From positions 12,464,001 to 12,524,000 of the forward strand of contig CM060731.1 in the NCBI GenBank assembly GCA_030704615.1: a DNA stretch of 60,000 nucleotides, written 5' to 3'. Positions 1 to 11,192 of this stretch are shown in pieces. The notes under the pieces are model-generated. The model saw only the letters and a program-made list of their open reading frames with translations. It was not told the origin of the DNA and searched no databases. The stretch is from Takakia lepidozioides (Eukaryota; Streptophyta; Takakiopsida; Takakiales; Takakiaceae). The position numbers and the translations under genes are program-made. Each line of letters opens with the position of its first letter. Position 1 is the first letter of the stretch.

Positions 1-871
1 TCCAGTCAGAAGGAGTCACCCTCCCACCGGGTCTTCTTGTGGTTCAGCTCCGTACGGCCTTGTCTTTCGCCCCTAGGGACATCCAAGAAACATTCAGCCC
101 TTTCAATTGCCTCGTTCAAAGTCTTAGGTGGCTTTTCCTCCAACTTCCGTCTGGCCCATGGGGCCAATCCCGCCACAAAGTTGAAGACCATTTCTGGTTT
201 TGTCATATCCGCGACTTCGAGCAACAGCACATTGAAAGCCTGAACATATCCCCGAATGTCATCCGTTTGCTTCAAATTCATCATATTGTCCCGGGCGAGC
301 CAAGACGCGTTGAGGGGCACAAACTGTCTTTTCATAAGTTCCTTGAACCCACTCCAGCTCAAGGTTTCTGGGTTTGGACCTTGGTTATGAAGGCATTTCT
401 GTCACCATTGTTGAGCATAGCCCCTCAAATAGGTGGGAGCCACTTCCACCCGATCCTCGTCACTCAACTTGGCCGCCCGGAAGTACTGCTCTAGCTCCAA
501 GAGCCAGGTGTTGAGTGCCTTCCGATTTCGGATGCCCTCAAAGGTGTCGGGTTCCTTAGGCTTCACCTTAAACTTTGCCTTAGTGGAAGTGGCATTAGCC
601 CCCTTCAACACGTCTTTCAACGTCCAAACTGCGCCAACAACCCTTCCCAAAATGTTGTTGGCATGGGAGACATCTGTGGGATTGGCGGAGCCTCTGGGAA
701 GTCATCGGGCTCCGACTCCCAAAATTCCTCCCGTTCTTGAGCGGCCTCATTTTCAGAAGCATGAATCGCCTCTTCCAATTGCCGCTTCGGTGACACATTG
801 CCCCCACCGGACTCACCAGGATCATCATCTTTCGGGCCATTCCGCTTTCGCTTTGTCTTGCCCGACCCCAT
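1..871 (-). pseudogene. gag: Ty3/gypsy gag, partial and broken
   Basis: Capsid-type gag of a Ty3/gypsy retrotransposon, running off the left edge. Reading leftward from the ATG at 871, a basic then acidic N-terminal segment (MGSGKTKRKRN, later an EREEFWESE stretch) leads into the retrotransposon gag domain: DTFEGIRNRKALNTWLLELE, YLRGYAQQW, WSGFKELMKRQFVP, GLAPWARRKLEEKPP. Two lesions are visible. A one-base frameshift lies near 625-640, where the frame changes after LLAQFGR and resumes at LKDVLKG. A single in-frame TGA at 402-404 directly follows AQQW; the same frame continues with QKCLHNQG to the window edge. Gag packages element RNA into virus-like particles; this copy should not make full-length protein. 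The primer binding site and LTR lie just upstream. The family call is firm, the exact lineage is not. Confidence 0.85.
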
Positions 872-912
872 GATGAGGCCGATCTCAAGGACGATCGCGT
901 ACTGAACTCTAA

Positions 913-924
913 GCTATAATACCA
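913..924 (-). other. Primer binding site (initiator Met tRNA type)
   Basis: On the minus strand the 12 bases TGGTATTATAGC lie two bases inside the LTR boundary and match the usual plant initiator-Met-tRNA primer binding site TGGTATCAGAGC at 10 of 12 positions. The position between LTR and gag is as expected for a Ty3/gypsy element. Confidence 0.65.
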
Positions 925-926
925 AG

Positions 927-1263
927 TGTCGCGCACCTCACTTCGGTAAGCTCCCCTTCAAGTCATAGTTACTCGCTCTGATGCGCACGCCTAACTCCCA
1001 AACTGGCCGCTGGGCCAACTCGGAGCTTCGGCTGCTCACCGGGACATAACGGTCCCCCTTTACTCCTCCACCAGACCCTCACTCAATTTGGGCCTAGTAG
1101 AACTTCCCTTTGGTTGTTGGCAGTCCAGAACAGCTCCCCACACCTTGGTCGCTTTCCGGCTCGCACGCTTACTCACTAGTTTTTTGTCACCAACGGGCTT
1201 GCACCGTTCTCGGGGTTACTACTCCCTATATATACTTATGTGACTGTCCGCGGGGGTTTCACA
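927..1263 (-). mobile_element. 5' LTR of the gag-bearing Ty3/gypsy element
   Basis: Read on the minus strand, a ~337-bp segment begins TGTGAAACCCC near 1263 and ends GCGCGACA at 927, giving the usual TG...CA ends. The primer binding site follows two bases later. A TATA-like run lies at about 1226-1234 on the minus strand, consistent with the LTR promoter. The partner LTR lies outside the window, so the outer edge (1261 or 1263) and target duplication cannot be confirmed. Confidence 0.6.
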
Positions 1264-1671
1264 AATGACCCAGTCATTTTATGGCGAACCACCATGAAGA
1301 CCCTCCATTCCCGGTGATGAGTCGCGGTGAGTCAGGCCCACCCACCACGGCCCCATTGGACCATGATGAGTCCCAAGACTCCCCACGACTCCCACCACAA
1401 GGTCTCCGCCCCATGGTGAGTCCTATGCCACCCCCACTAAGACCCACTAAGCTACCACCACCCCTCGTGGAACCACCCCCACCGCAACCCAGTGTGCGGG
1501 GCTCCACCTAGTGAGCGTCTCTGCCTCCTTGAGTGCCTTGGGCACTCAAGGGTGCTTCAGCCCCCGTACCTATTGTTGCCACTGCCCCCACCACAGGGGC
1601 AGCCCCTCTCGTGTCCCGACCCCCAGCCCTCAAGGCAAAGGGTCGCGACATGTTGAGAGTAACTCTGGTCC
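1264..1671. other. Proline-rich low-complexity stretch, unassigned
   Basis: C-rich sequence between the LTR and the hAT remnant. One plus frame (1281-1511) is open and reads as a proline-rich 76-residue peptide with CCACC/CCCCC codon runs. It resembles no family I know and may be open only because of its base composition. Confidence 0.3.
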
Positions 1672-2145
1672 AGTTCAAGCTGACACTATTGATTTATTTC
1701 AGACTTATGAGACAAGTGCTGAAACCACTAAGGAGACTGTGAGTAGAGAATTGGCCATGAATAGGCGTTTTCCCGTTGATGTTGAAAAATGCAAGGATCC
1801 ATTGACGTGGTGCAGGATGCATGAGGCCAAGTTTCCTACGGTGGGTCTTCTTGCAAGACAAATCCTTGGCATCCCTGGAAGCTGGGTTGAGACGGAGCGC
1901 ATTTTTTCAATTGCAGGAGTGCTCACCGCTCTCGCCGTTCTCGGCTGCAAACTAAAAATCTAGACAAGATGATTTTTGTCTTTAAAAATTGGCCAGATGA
2001 TCCTAGATTGGGTTGCACATCTCCAAAGATATTTAGCAATCTCAATAAAACAGAGGAGAATTTGGTAGACGAGCTTGAGGAGGAATTTGAGGACGAAGTA
2101 GAGAGAGAAGAATTTCCCGAGGTTGAGGATTGCACGTTTGTATAG
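1672..2145 (+). pseudogene. hAT transposase C-terminal remnant
   Basis: C-terminal dimerisation domain of an hAT-superfamily transposase (Dimer_Tnp_hAT). The frame reads DPLTWCRMHEAKFPTVGLLA, ILGIPGSWVETERIFSIAGV, which is the hallmark motif with the S..ERIFS signature. A one-base frameshift at about 1928-1932 moves the reading to SRLQTKNLDKMIFVFKNWPD, followed by an acidic tail ending at the TAG at 2143-2145. The domain normally joins transposase monomers. The upstream DNA-binding and RNase-H-like parts are absent, so the copy is dead. Confidence 0.85.
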
Positions 2146-2256
2146 GAGAGAATTGGGATTGAATAACGTTGATGAACACCTCAAATATGTTCAACCGTGA
2201 TATAATTTAGGTCAGATTATGGTTCAACTCCTATTGAGACTCTATGATACAAATAA

Positions 2257-3235
2257 CTACTATGGTAGCCTGTGCCATTGGCCCAAGTGTCCAATCCCAA
2301 GTCCAATCCCTTATGTATCCAAGTGTGTCCCCTATGCCGATGCCCATGTGTGAAGAATTGAAATCGATATAGTAAAATGAAGGTGAATGTTTGTTTAGTC
2401 ACAAAGAAATGTGTGATACATGAATGAACAACAAAATGAGCAACAATGTAATGTGATTCAGAGTTTGGAATTTGGTGAAATAGTTAGAATTTTATATTAA
2501 TACTTATGTATATACAATATTCATTATTTTTGGTACATTTTGATCAGGGAGACGGACTGTCAACGAATTTACTGATGTGGTCCAAGAGAGTGCCACATAC
2601 AATTGACCATGAGAGAATACATGTGTTCGAAGATCTAAACCTACATGTTTTACGGATTGTCCCTTTGATTTGTTGATTGTCATAGCAAGAATTTATTGAG
2701 TAGCAAGAATTTCCAGCAACCTTGAAATTCGATAGAAAAAACCAAACAACAACCTCGCTTAATAGATGCATATTCTACCTCGTTTCATATATTGATGTAT
2801 TTATGGGTTTCTATCTTTGCTATTTTTCATGAATTTCCAGCAACCAAAAGTACTTGAAGTTTCATATCTCCTCATACGGTATAAGCTTCAATATATTGTT
2901 TTTCATGAATTTATTGAGTAATCCAATCATTGTCCTAAGAAAGCCCAATTTGCTTTTTTTTTTAGTAGTAATATATCAAATCATTAATGATATATCTCCT
3001 GTCTAGGGTAGCATGTGCCGTTGGCCCAAGTGTCCAGTGTCATCTACGTCCCCTATCTAATCAATTTTTTTTTTCCAGAGAGCCTACACCCAGATTTGAA
3101 CCGGAGACCTTTCCCTTGATATCTCTCTTGTCGAGGCTCCAAACATTGTCCCAAGAATGCCCACTTTGCAGTTTTTCGTGAATTTTCAGCGACCCAAAGT
3201 ACTTGAAATTCCACATCTCCCACACCGCAGGTCCA
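2257..3235. repeat. Degenerate duplicated blocks around the Helitron fragment
   Basis: Several blocks occur twice in the same order. 2257-2292 and 3005-3038 share TGTGCC-TTGGCCCAAGTGTCC. 2828-2885 and 3176-3235 share a block starting TTTTTC-TGAATTT-CAGC and containing AAGTACTTGAA. 2930-2955 and 3150-3170 share TGTCC-AAGAA-GCCCA. This suggests an old tandem or nested duplication of one repeat. 3105-3118 carries a GGTTCAAAT pol III B-box-like string on the minus strand, but no convincing A box. Confidence 0.45.
2504..2692 (-). pseudogene. Helitron helicase (PIF1-like) C-terminal fragment
   Basis: On the minus strand a 62-codon frame reads [31 protein letters not shown] and ends MNIVYT before a TAA at 2504-2506. 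This matches the last helicase motifs (V and VI) of the PIF1-like domain in plant Helitron RepHel proteins, including the common NIVY terminal sequence. The conserved Arg of the ALSR motif is Trp here, a loss expected to hurt ATPase action. Nothing of the Rep nickase or earlier helicase motifs is present. Confidence 0.85.
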
Positions 3236-3359
3236 AAAATCGTGAGACCAAGCCCATGCACCCCTCCTCGTCGAGGGCTTTCCAACGGTACCAAGCACTC
3301 AAGGTGGGGCCCCGCAGTTTGGGACATCTCAAATCTACAAAACAAAACAAACAAAACAA

Positions 3360-3969
3360 ACGTCTCGCTTCATATATTGATTATTCTTTTTCATTAGTAT
3401 TTTTACATTAGATTTTACATTTTTTGGTTTATTTTACATCATTAAAATAAACCATGACTTGTTTGATAACCGGAACTGAACCGCCAGATGCCATCTAGAG
3501 AGAAAGTCCATTTGTCCATAACCGCAAAGGGCTTATAATTTATATTTATTGCTAACCGGCAGGATATCAAAAATGAGAAAGCTCCAAAACTCCGGAACCG
3601 GAGGAGTGAATACAAAGTTAAAGTGAAACATCTGTAACCGCCTGATATCCAAAAAATCAAATAACCGCCCAACACTGGAATACTCCGCAATTGCCTCTTC
3701 ATTACGCTCCCCACTCTTGTATACAGAATACAAATTATAACAATCATAGTTGCAAGCGAAGTGTGAGCATGATCAACTTTTGTAGAGGCAATACAAACAA
3801 TTTTTACAAGTCATTTCACCACCACTCTGAAAACATGGATTACGACTCCATACACTGAGAACAATATGTTCACTTTTAAAAAGAGACAATGATAACCTAT
3901 TGCATGAGTGGCCATGAGTACCCGATATTCCAATGATGGATGTAAACCCATCGAACAGGGATAATCATT
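3360..3969. other. No gene seen
   Basis: AT-rich sequence. The string AAAATCAAATAACCGCCCAACA-TGG at about 3650-3678 recurs in altered form near 52470-52500, so part of it is a dispersed repeat. The longest minus frame (101 codons, 3442-3747) resembles nothing known. Confidence 0.4.
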
Positions 3970-4155
3970 CTGGTTCTTGGAGAGGGGGTTGGTATCGTGT
4001 GAGCATGACGTGAGCACAACCCACGATCGTAAGGGTTTTATGCTTTTAAACCTCGGTCATAGGAGTTATATGTTTTCAAAACAAAAATAAACCGTAAGCA
4101 AGTATAGAGGACTGGTGCATTTATAGGATACATTTGCACCAATCCAATAAACTAC
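3970..4155 (-). repeat. Dispersed repeat, TGAGC family, copy 1
   Basis: The reverse complement of this block aligns with 42555-42710: CATTTGCACC-ish start, TTTTGAAAACATA-AACTCC, ATGACCGAGGTTTAAAA, CATAAAAC, then GTGGGTTGT-CTCACG and a terminal GATACCAACCCCC. The terminus (GGGGTTGGTATC then TGTGAGCATG) is shared with other copies at about 32.66, 32.9, 51.3 and 52.2 kb. No coding capacity. It is probably a non-autonomous DNA element. Confidence 0.6.
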
Positions 4156-5756
4156 CTCTATGCATTTATAAACATTGAATACATTCCAAATAATCATTTG
4201 CAAACCAGACCATATTAAATACTTAAGGAATCATTTTAATATTAAACTATTTTTTATGGTTCACCTTACAAACAACACTATATGGTGGCTATGGTGTACA
4301 AAGATCTTTTAACAGAGTCGAAAAAAGCTTGGGCAAAATGTGTTGCAGACTGTCACATGACTCCAAGGCAGGTGCCAGCAATCCATGCATCATTCAGGAC
4401 GACGTGGGCCTGCCATGGCGTCATTTGTCAAAGCGACGAGCAGGAACACTGTATTTAGAACGCTCTCCCCCCTCAGCGCTGGAGAGACCTCAGAGCTCCA
4501 CTCCACGGCCTCGCAGGAATTTGAGAGAGACGTGAACTGGAAACACGTCAAGCACCCCGCCACTATTTACAGGCTAAATTTTCGTTAAGTGAACGTTTTG
4601 GAAGTCTCTCGGTCAGGCTAGGTTGTTGTGCGAGGTTCGCTCTCTTAGAACACATGATGCACTTAGCAGCAGGTAATGGTCTCCTTCACTGACTACATTT
4701 GTTTGTATGATGCCTCATGGTGCAAAAGGGGTTTTATTTTTTTCCCCTCAATCTGGAATAAATGCAATATTTAACGTTTATAAAAATAAATAAATAAAAA
4801 TAAAAATAAACTCTAATTCACCCAGGGTTTCGCGAGGCGAAACTTTGAATAGTATAGCCAGTTCACCCTAAACCTATAGCAACGGCGGAGGCAAGTTTTG
4901 CATTGAGAAACTTTTGGTGATCTAGTCACAAATAAAGTAGCGGTGGGTTTCGCATTGAGAAACTCTTAGTGATATAGCTTGAATCCAAACTTTCTATAAA
5001 AAAATCCCAACACCCAGAATCCCACATTTGAAATTAGGTTATCACCCGGCTATCACCCGGCTATCAATGCCCAATATCTGGGTAGTCTTAGCATAGTAAG
5101 CATAGTAAAGTGAAAACACGAGTTTCTTGGGGTAGCAGATCTGCCACACTTTGTGGGTGCAGTCGATAACCACATTTGTCAGCTATGTTTTCAAGTTGTA
5201 GGTAGTAGCAGTGACGAAGGATACACACAGATTGTGATACCTTCCGCAATTGCAAGATGGGAAGCTTCGCACGAGTGATAGTTGGGGATAATGATAAGGT
5301 GAATCCCCTTCATCCTAGTCTGCGATGACTTGTAATTGATTGCATTGTACATGTAATTGCTTCAATGTGAGCTGGATTCAGCCGCAATGGCAGATAATGG
5401 ATTTACTGTGGGAGTGTGAATGCAAGGGATTAGTTAGTCTCATCATAAGGCATGCTAGCGATGGGGATAGTCGATGGCGACAACTTATGTTGCAGGACTA
5501 CATTGTGGAAGGATCACAGACTCGCCGCTCTATTGCATGGGATGGATGGAAATTATCTGTCGTCCTCAACGAGGATGAAGAGCCTACTACTTTCCGACTT
5601 TATTCACAACGGTAACATGATGATTAACCCGCTAGACAGCCCTCTCAGGATCCTACCTGAACTGGGTACAAATATTTGTTGTTTAGAACACCTTGGACTT
5701 GTATACAACAAATTCAAGTTTGACGAGCATGGTCTGAAATTGGAAGATATTGTATT
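4156..5756. other. No recognisable gene
   Basis: Mixed sequence with a short A-rich run at 4778-4810 and two similar ~38-bp blocks (about 4890-4928 and 4943-4978, both with GCATTGAGAAACT and AGTGAT/GGTGAT-TAG). Plus-strand frames at 5340-5615 (91 codons) and 5452-5925 (157 codons) overlap in different frames; the longer runs into the CACTA terminus. Neither resembles a known family. Confidence 0.4.
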
Positions 5757-6440
5757 CACTACAGGAAAAGGGGGGGCCTTTGCGATGCCCGCGCCATGCC
5801 ACAGCGTCGGGAAAACGCCCTTTTCGGGCACGCGGGAGGCGCAGAATTTGCGACGCCGGGCATCGCCCTGCCAGTCGCAAGGGGGTTGCCAAAATGACGT
5901 CGCAAAATGCGACGGTATGGGGTAGCGAGCCCCCGCACCCAACCTCCGCGACCGCTGGACGTCGGTTTTTCAGGCGCGTCCGCGCCGATGGCGAGCCTCT
6001 TCGAGCGACCGTCTCGCTGTCGCGGGCCATCAAGCCGACGGCATTGGTGGGGGCGCTAGCGCGTGGGCTCGCATCCCTTTTTTTTTTTTTCTAAACATCC
6101 CAGGGAGTCAGCCGGGTGGTACGCCAAGCGACTATTGGGCGTGCCCACAAAACAGCAGGAGTCGGTCTCCGCCACGCCGGGCGTGGGTTGTTGCGACGCT
6201 CCGGCGTCGCTTATGTTTTAAATTTAATAAAAAAAAAAAACGGTGGCGCAGGCAGGGTGTGGCGGTCTCCGCGATGCCCTGGCGTCGCGGCTTGCGACCC
6301 CCGGACTAAAAAAACACGTCGCAGGGGGGCTGTCGGGCGTTGCCGCCCCCAATGGGGTTTGCGACGCCCGACCGTCGTGCTTGCGACCCCCGCCCAAAAA
6401 CACGTCGCCATTGGCGACGTGCTCGGCAGTCGCGTGGAGG
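5757..6440 (+). mobile_element. CACTA (En/Spm) transposon terminus with subterminal repeats, copy 1
   Basis: Begins with CACTACAGGAAAA, the typical CACTA-superfamily inverted-repeat end, followed by ~650 bp rich in direct and inverted GCGACGCC / GGGCGTCGC units, the usual transposase-binding subterminal repeats. 46282 starts with the same 13 bases and the same CG-rich unit structure, so both belong to one family. No matching TTTTCCTGTAGTG end was found, so this is an isolated end or a truncated copy. Confidence 0.75.
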
Positions 6441-9290
6441 GCAGCCTGTGTGGGGGGGGTTGGGGGTTCATTTTGGGTGAATTGGGGGTTGTTTTTGTTT
6501 TTTTCCTGGTTTGTATTGGGAGGGAGAACTTACAGTTTCATTTCTCTGAGTTAGCAGGTACACAATTGAGCAAGCATGATCGAGGGTTGGGACGGTGCGG
6601 GGACACATGAATAAAGATGGAAGAGGAAAGATGGAAATATATTTACAAGAAATGAGCTGAAAAGCTCACAAGGGTTCAGTAGACTGACCCTGGGACCTAC
6701 ATGGGATAGGACTAGCTCATCCTCATCCTCATCCTCAGTGGAGGACTCAGGAGCTATCCGATGAGCCTGATGACCCGCGCCTTTGCAAGAGCACGTAAAT
6801 AGGGGCCGTTCCCCTAGTCCCACAGAGCTCTCATTCCAATCCTGGGCAATGACCCTCGACCTCATCCAGACTAGTGCCCTGTAGTGCACTCATCCCCTCT
6901 GTGTTGACCATGTTATTCATGAAGGATGCAACCATGCTCATGGGTAGGTGTACGCTACCGAAGATGGCTTCCTCTCACAACGCGCGTTTGCTACACAGCC
7001 ACAAATTTAAAGTCAGTTCTTCGCGATGATGGAGCCAAGAAAGTAGACATAACAAAATCCATAGGGAAGTACGACTTCAAATTGCAAGATAGAAAAACCC
7101 TGGATCGCCGGCGCCCCCAATTGTGTGTGGATACGTACTTGTCAAGGCGGACTGTTGTTGCTTCGCGTGCCCAGTCAAATTTGGCCTTGTTTGCGGCATG
7201 AGTCTCTCCCGCAATGAGTGCATCCACGATTACCTATGCCCCCCCCCCAACAATTAGTGTGAATACAAACATATATTGCATCGAATCCCTCTTAACACAT
7301 GCGAAAAATGGAAGGTTGACATGATCGAAGGATTTGCCAACCTGTGTAATTCCATAAGGTGGTTTGGGTCATGGCCACCTTTCCACTTGGCCATCCGAAT
7401 GATATGTCTGGCACGGACCTCAGGTCTTCAAGTTTTCACCACCACCATCTCCCATCACCCTTGTGTCACTACAATTGCCGGGGAAACGGCGGTCTATTCA
7501 CGGGCATACGCCCTCTTGCGCCAAAGTGCTGACTCAGCCAATAATGTGCAAAGGGAACCACCTCAATGCGAGTTCGAAGGCTGGCTTCTCATAGCCTCCC
7601 AGAACGCACACGCAGGGGTCACCATGGCGATTCACCTCCACGGTGGCACACGATTCTTGCCAACTCCACGTATTGTATCGCAAGGCAATCCATCCTCTCC
7701 CTTCTTGTAGCCTCATTCCCTGCTCCTTGTTTACCCCACTGCCCTCCCCCGAAGCACACATCACCCCTTTCTCTCCATGGGACTTCGTGTTATTTGTTTC
7801 TTTTCCTTCCCCTTATCCACGACCCATCTCCTTCCCCTTCCACGCTACTTCCTCTCTCTCCTTCTCCTCTCCCTTCTCTCCTCTCCTCGGCAGGCCCGTA
7901 ATTGATGGTAAAAGGGATCGCGGGAGGATCGAGGGCCTCTTCTTCTTACCTTTGGTGTTCGGGTCCTCATGAACACCACGTTGCTCTCCCTCATTGGCAA
8001 CCCACTGGACTACACCATTGAGGGCCAGCCATGTTACTGCCTCCTGAAGACAAATAACCCCTCCAAATTCAAAAAAAGAAACCAACAACAAAGAAAATAT
8101 GCTGCAAAGAAATGATAAATCATGGAACAAGGTGCGACAGTTGATACTTTGCAAGCTTGTCTGACTCGCCCCTGGTGTCACCCGATGTAGGAGGAGTCCC
8201 CGTTTCGGATGTGCCCGCTATCACCTCCCGGAGCGCCATGGAAGTAGATCCAGATGTGGAGCATAGCTGGCGGCGGGCCCCGTAGTTCAGGCCCTTCTTT
8301 GCTGAACGCTCAGGTCAGGGGGCGGTGTCGCTGATCGGCTAGGCTGCTCCAAACCGGCCATAACTCCTCATCTCCCACCCCCCCAAATGCGTATCAGGGT
8401 TAGAAGCCTCACCCGGCTGACTTCTTGAGGCGCTTCGCTATCTTGGCCACTTCATGGCCCCTCCTGTTCCTCCTCCTCATCGACAACAATGGGCTGGCAA
8501 TGGAGGTTTTCCAAAGGCCCTGTGAACATGACGTTGGGCTTGGCAAGTGCAGCCTTTGCGGCGGCGGAAGGGGTGGCTATGTGGGGTTGACATCCAAAAG
8601 GTGACCATAACCGGAGCACCCGAACGGGTGATGTGCTTGCCAAGGTAATTTTTCACCGTCTTGTGGCGCGGGGGTGTGCTCAACTGAGCATCCGGCTCAG
8701 CAACAACTCACGAATAGGAGAGTGGCTGGAGCAGGCCCGGCACACCAAGATGTGGACATCCAAGATGTGGACAAGAGGGGGGCACATCCAAGATGTGGAC
8801 AAGAGGGGGGGTATTGGCCTCGGGGGCAGACGAGCCCTCCGGCTGCGGCTGTCGACGGGGCTGGTTAGCCGTGAGACGCCCTGGCGCGTCACACATGCCG
8901 GCAGAGCAAACGGATTGTCCGCCCCTTTCTTTGGGGCAGGGGACTACTTCTCTTTCCCCATAAGCTGGCACTTGTTATGCAAACCCACAAGTTGGCCTCA
9001 TTAGGAACATTCCAGATAAAAAACAAAAAAACCCAAGCATGTCGAGGGCTGAGAGCAGCAAGTGCTCGGGGTCTCGAGAGGGGGCAACAAAGAGAAAAGA
9101 AAAAGGTGGGTGGGGGGGGGTGGGTGACTGAGCACCACCACCAGCTGCTGAGCACCACGGGCTCAGTCACTCCCCCCCCCCCCCTATTTTTTTTTGTTTG
9201 GGTTTCCTGATCTCTCCCTCTCTCTCCCTCTCTCCCTCTCCCTCTGTACAAGGAATTTGCTTGTACTTTTTCCAAAACCCAGGCCGGCTT
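6441..9290. other. Unassigned region with coding-like fragments
   Basis: Several minus-strand frames look coding-like but are short and unrecognised: 6551-6889 (contains an acidic STEDEDEDEL run), 6991-7227, and 8452-8643 (ends VVDEEEEQEGP). They may be debris of one mobile-element gene. Also present: pyrimidine-rich 7690-7890, a 31-bp unit repeated twice at 8755-8817 (each with ATCCAAGATGTGGACAAGAG), a CT-rich run at 9205-9245, and a hairpin at 9105-9180 listed separately. Confidence 0.35.
9105..9180. repeat. G/C-run hairpin
   Basis: A G-rich left arm ending GTGACTGAGC and a right arm GCTCAGTCAC followed by a C run can pair over about 18-20 bases around a ~25-base loop containing CACCACCACCAGCTGCTGAG. 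The G and C runs are prone to length error. It resembles neither a pol II terminator nor a known RNA. Confidence 0.45.
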
Positions 9291-11192
9291 GGACTAATGT
9301 TGTCTAAACCTTTTTTAATCCACAATGGATGTAATCACGAAAATGGAGGAATTCCATTATAGCAATTTCTCTGATTACTGGGTTCTTTGGATGAGTTTGG
9401 TCATGAAAACTAAACCCTAATGAAAGCCAGATTCTACTTTTGGATGCCATCACTACTGGATGACATCATGATGGAATTAGGGAAATACTTTACATTGTCT
9501 ATTTTTCATCTATTCTGGATGAAATCGCGAAGGTTTGCCCTATCTCTTCCTCCGCCCTTAAACTCTGCACGATACTCGTGCGTTTTGATTCTGATGGAGC
9601 TGAGAGATGGTGTCAGAGGGATCATTTAAGCACAAATCTTGTGAATCTGATGACTATGGAGAAGCTTTATGACAGCCTGCAAGTGCTCTGGCAAGATTCC
9701 AGTACTTTTCAAATCCCCTTGGGGTATACAAAGGCGGCTGAGCTTCAATTCCCTCAATGAGGTTGTCTCTTCCCTTGGCGGGCAACTTACTTTAAGCTGT
9801 GACTGCTTGCCGTTCCGTTCAATGGTCATTAAGATCCAGCGCCGCTCTTAAACCATCAGGAAGTCCCTTCACCTGATAAAATGCTCGTAGATTTCAGCAA
9901 ACCATTGTTTGTTTGGGCTGTCGATTATCGAGTTCTTGGAGCTATGTCGAATCCTCTTCCACAAACACTTAAGGTTGTGGAATATCTTTGCTTTGCTTTT
10001 GATCTCTTCTTGCTTTCTGAACGCATGTTGTACAACGATAACAAGCGTGAGGCCTGATATTCACCTGGGGTTCCACATCTTCACTAACTTCATTGTTTTT
10101 TAACTGCATGTGATGGGACCAGGTGAGGGCCCTCACTTAATATGATTCATGAAGCTTGCAATTGATTGAAAACTAGCAAGATGAAGTGAAGTCGACTCAA
10201 GCTGTTTCTTCAGGGAGCTGATTCGAATCTGCCCCCATTTCTTGATCTTTCTAGCTATGCTTCCAACTCTTCCTATTGAGCATTAATACATTAGATGAGC
10301 TTTATTAGAACACATACTTTCTATTAAAGACTCTTGCCTTTGATTTCTGCTACACTACGTGATGATGCTGGATTTGCTGTCTTACAGCACAACATGAGCT
10401 TTTTATTTCGGTCTATGGGACTGGTATGATGCTGTGGCTTGAATGATATCAAGCAGCTAAGTAAGAGGACATAAGGAACCACAATCCTTTGTTTTTAGGC
10501 CATGTATGCTGCCTGATGCAGACCATATGGGTTCCTGTCCTTCTCTACTTGTTTGTGACCTTGCAAGTACCTTGCTGGAGTAGATACAGATTGCCCCAAG
10601 ACCTAAAACGGGCTCTGGATAGACTGGCTTTACTATTAAGGCATATACCATGACATGTTTTTCTGGATTTCTTTATAGTCTGTGACTATCAGTAATCGCT
10701 TACTGCTCAAAACCTTTTGAATCCATTTATACACTGGCCCCAGATTGAAACTAGGTCTTGGGACAAAAAACAAGATGTGTGGACTTTCCCTTCATGTGTA
10801 AATAGTTTAGAAGCTGTTTACTGCTCTAATCTAACCATTATGGCTATATGAAAACTGGAACTTCTTCTCCAGTTTATTAATGGGAACATGGGTGGTAATT
10901 ATATGATCCCACCCCCCCCTCCCAGAGATTTCATGAACTGTGAGATCTGTTATATGTCATCAGACTGGTTTATGAATGAAGAGTGACTGATAGTGCCTCG
11001 TTATGAGGCTGATTTGTCATACAAATTGACAAAGACCTTGTTTGGTCTTGTCCATGTCTCGACAAGACATTTTATCTTCCCTCTCTCCCTTAGACCAGTG
11101 TACTGAGTGGTGTCTATACACATTATCAGTCAATCTCCATTCTGTTACCAGATCTGCTTATGACATACTAACCTTTTTTCTGGCCATAACAG
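9291..11192. other. No gene recognised; possible upstream exons or introns of the next gene
   Basis: About 1.9 kb of near-neutral composition without long open frames. Its base composition is unlike the surrounding transposon debris, and it directly precedes a coding exon that appears to start at a splice acceptor (ATAACAG before 11193). It may hold introns and small exons of that gene, but I cannot place any. Confidence 0.3.

Noticed and set aside
1705-1950. Minus-strand 81-codon frame opposite the hAT remnant
   Set aside because: Antisense shadow of a clearly recognisable transposase domain.
3100-3150. tRNA gene or SINE near the GGTTCAAAT string
   Set aside because: Only a B-box-like string; no cloverleaf, no A box at proper distance and no other copy with defined ends.
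5750-6610. Arg/Pro/Ala-rich open frames of 100-160 codons
   Set aside because: These are shadows of the GC-rich CACTA subterminal repeats, seen on both strands at once.
6877-6886. CCTGTAGTG as the right end of the CACTA element starting at 5757
   Set aside because: Matches only 9-10 bases of the terminus, lacks the following TTTTCC side and subterminal units, and flanking triplets (ATT and CAC) do not form a target duplication.
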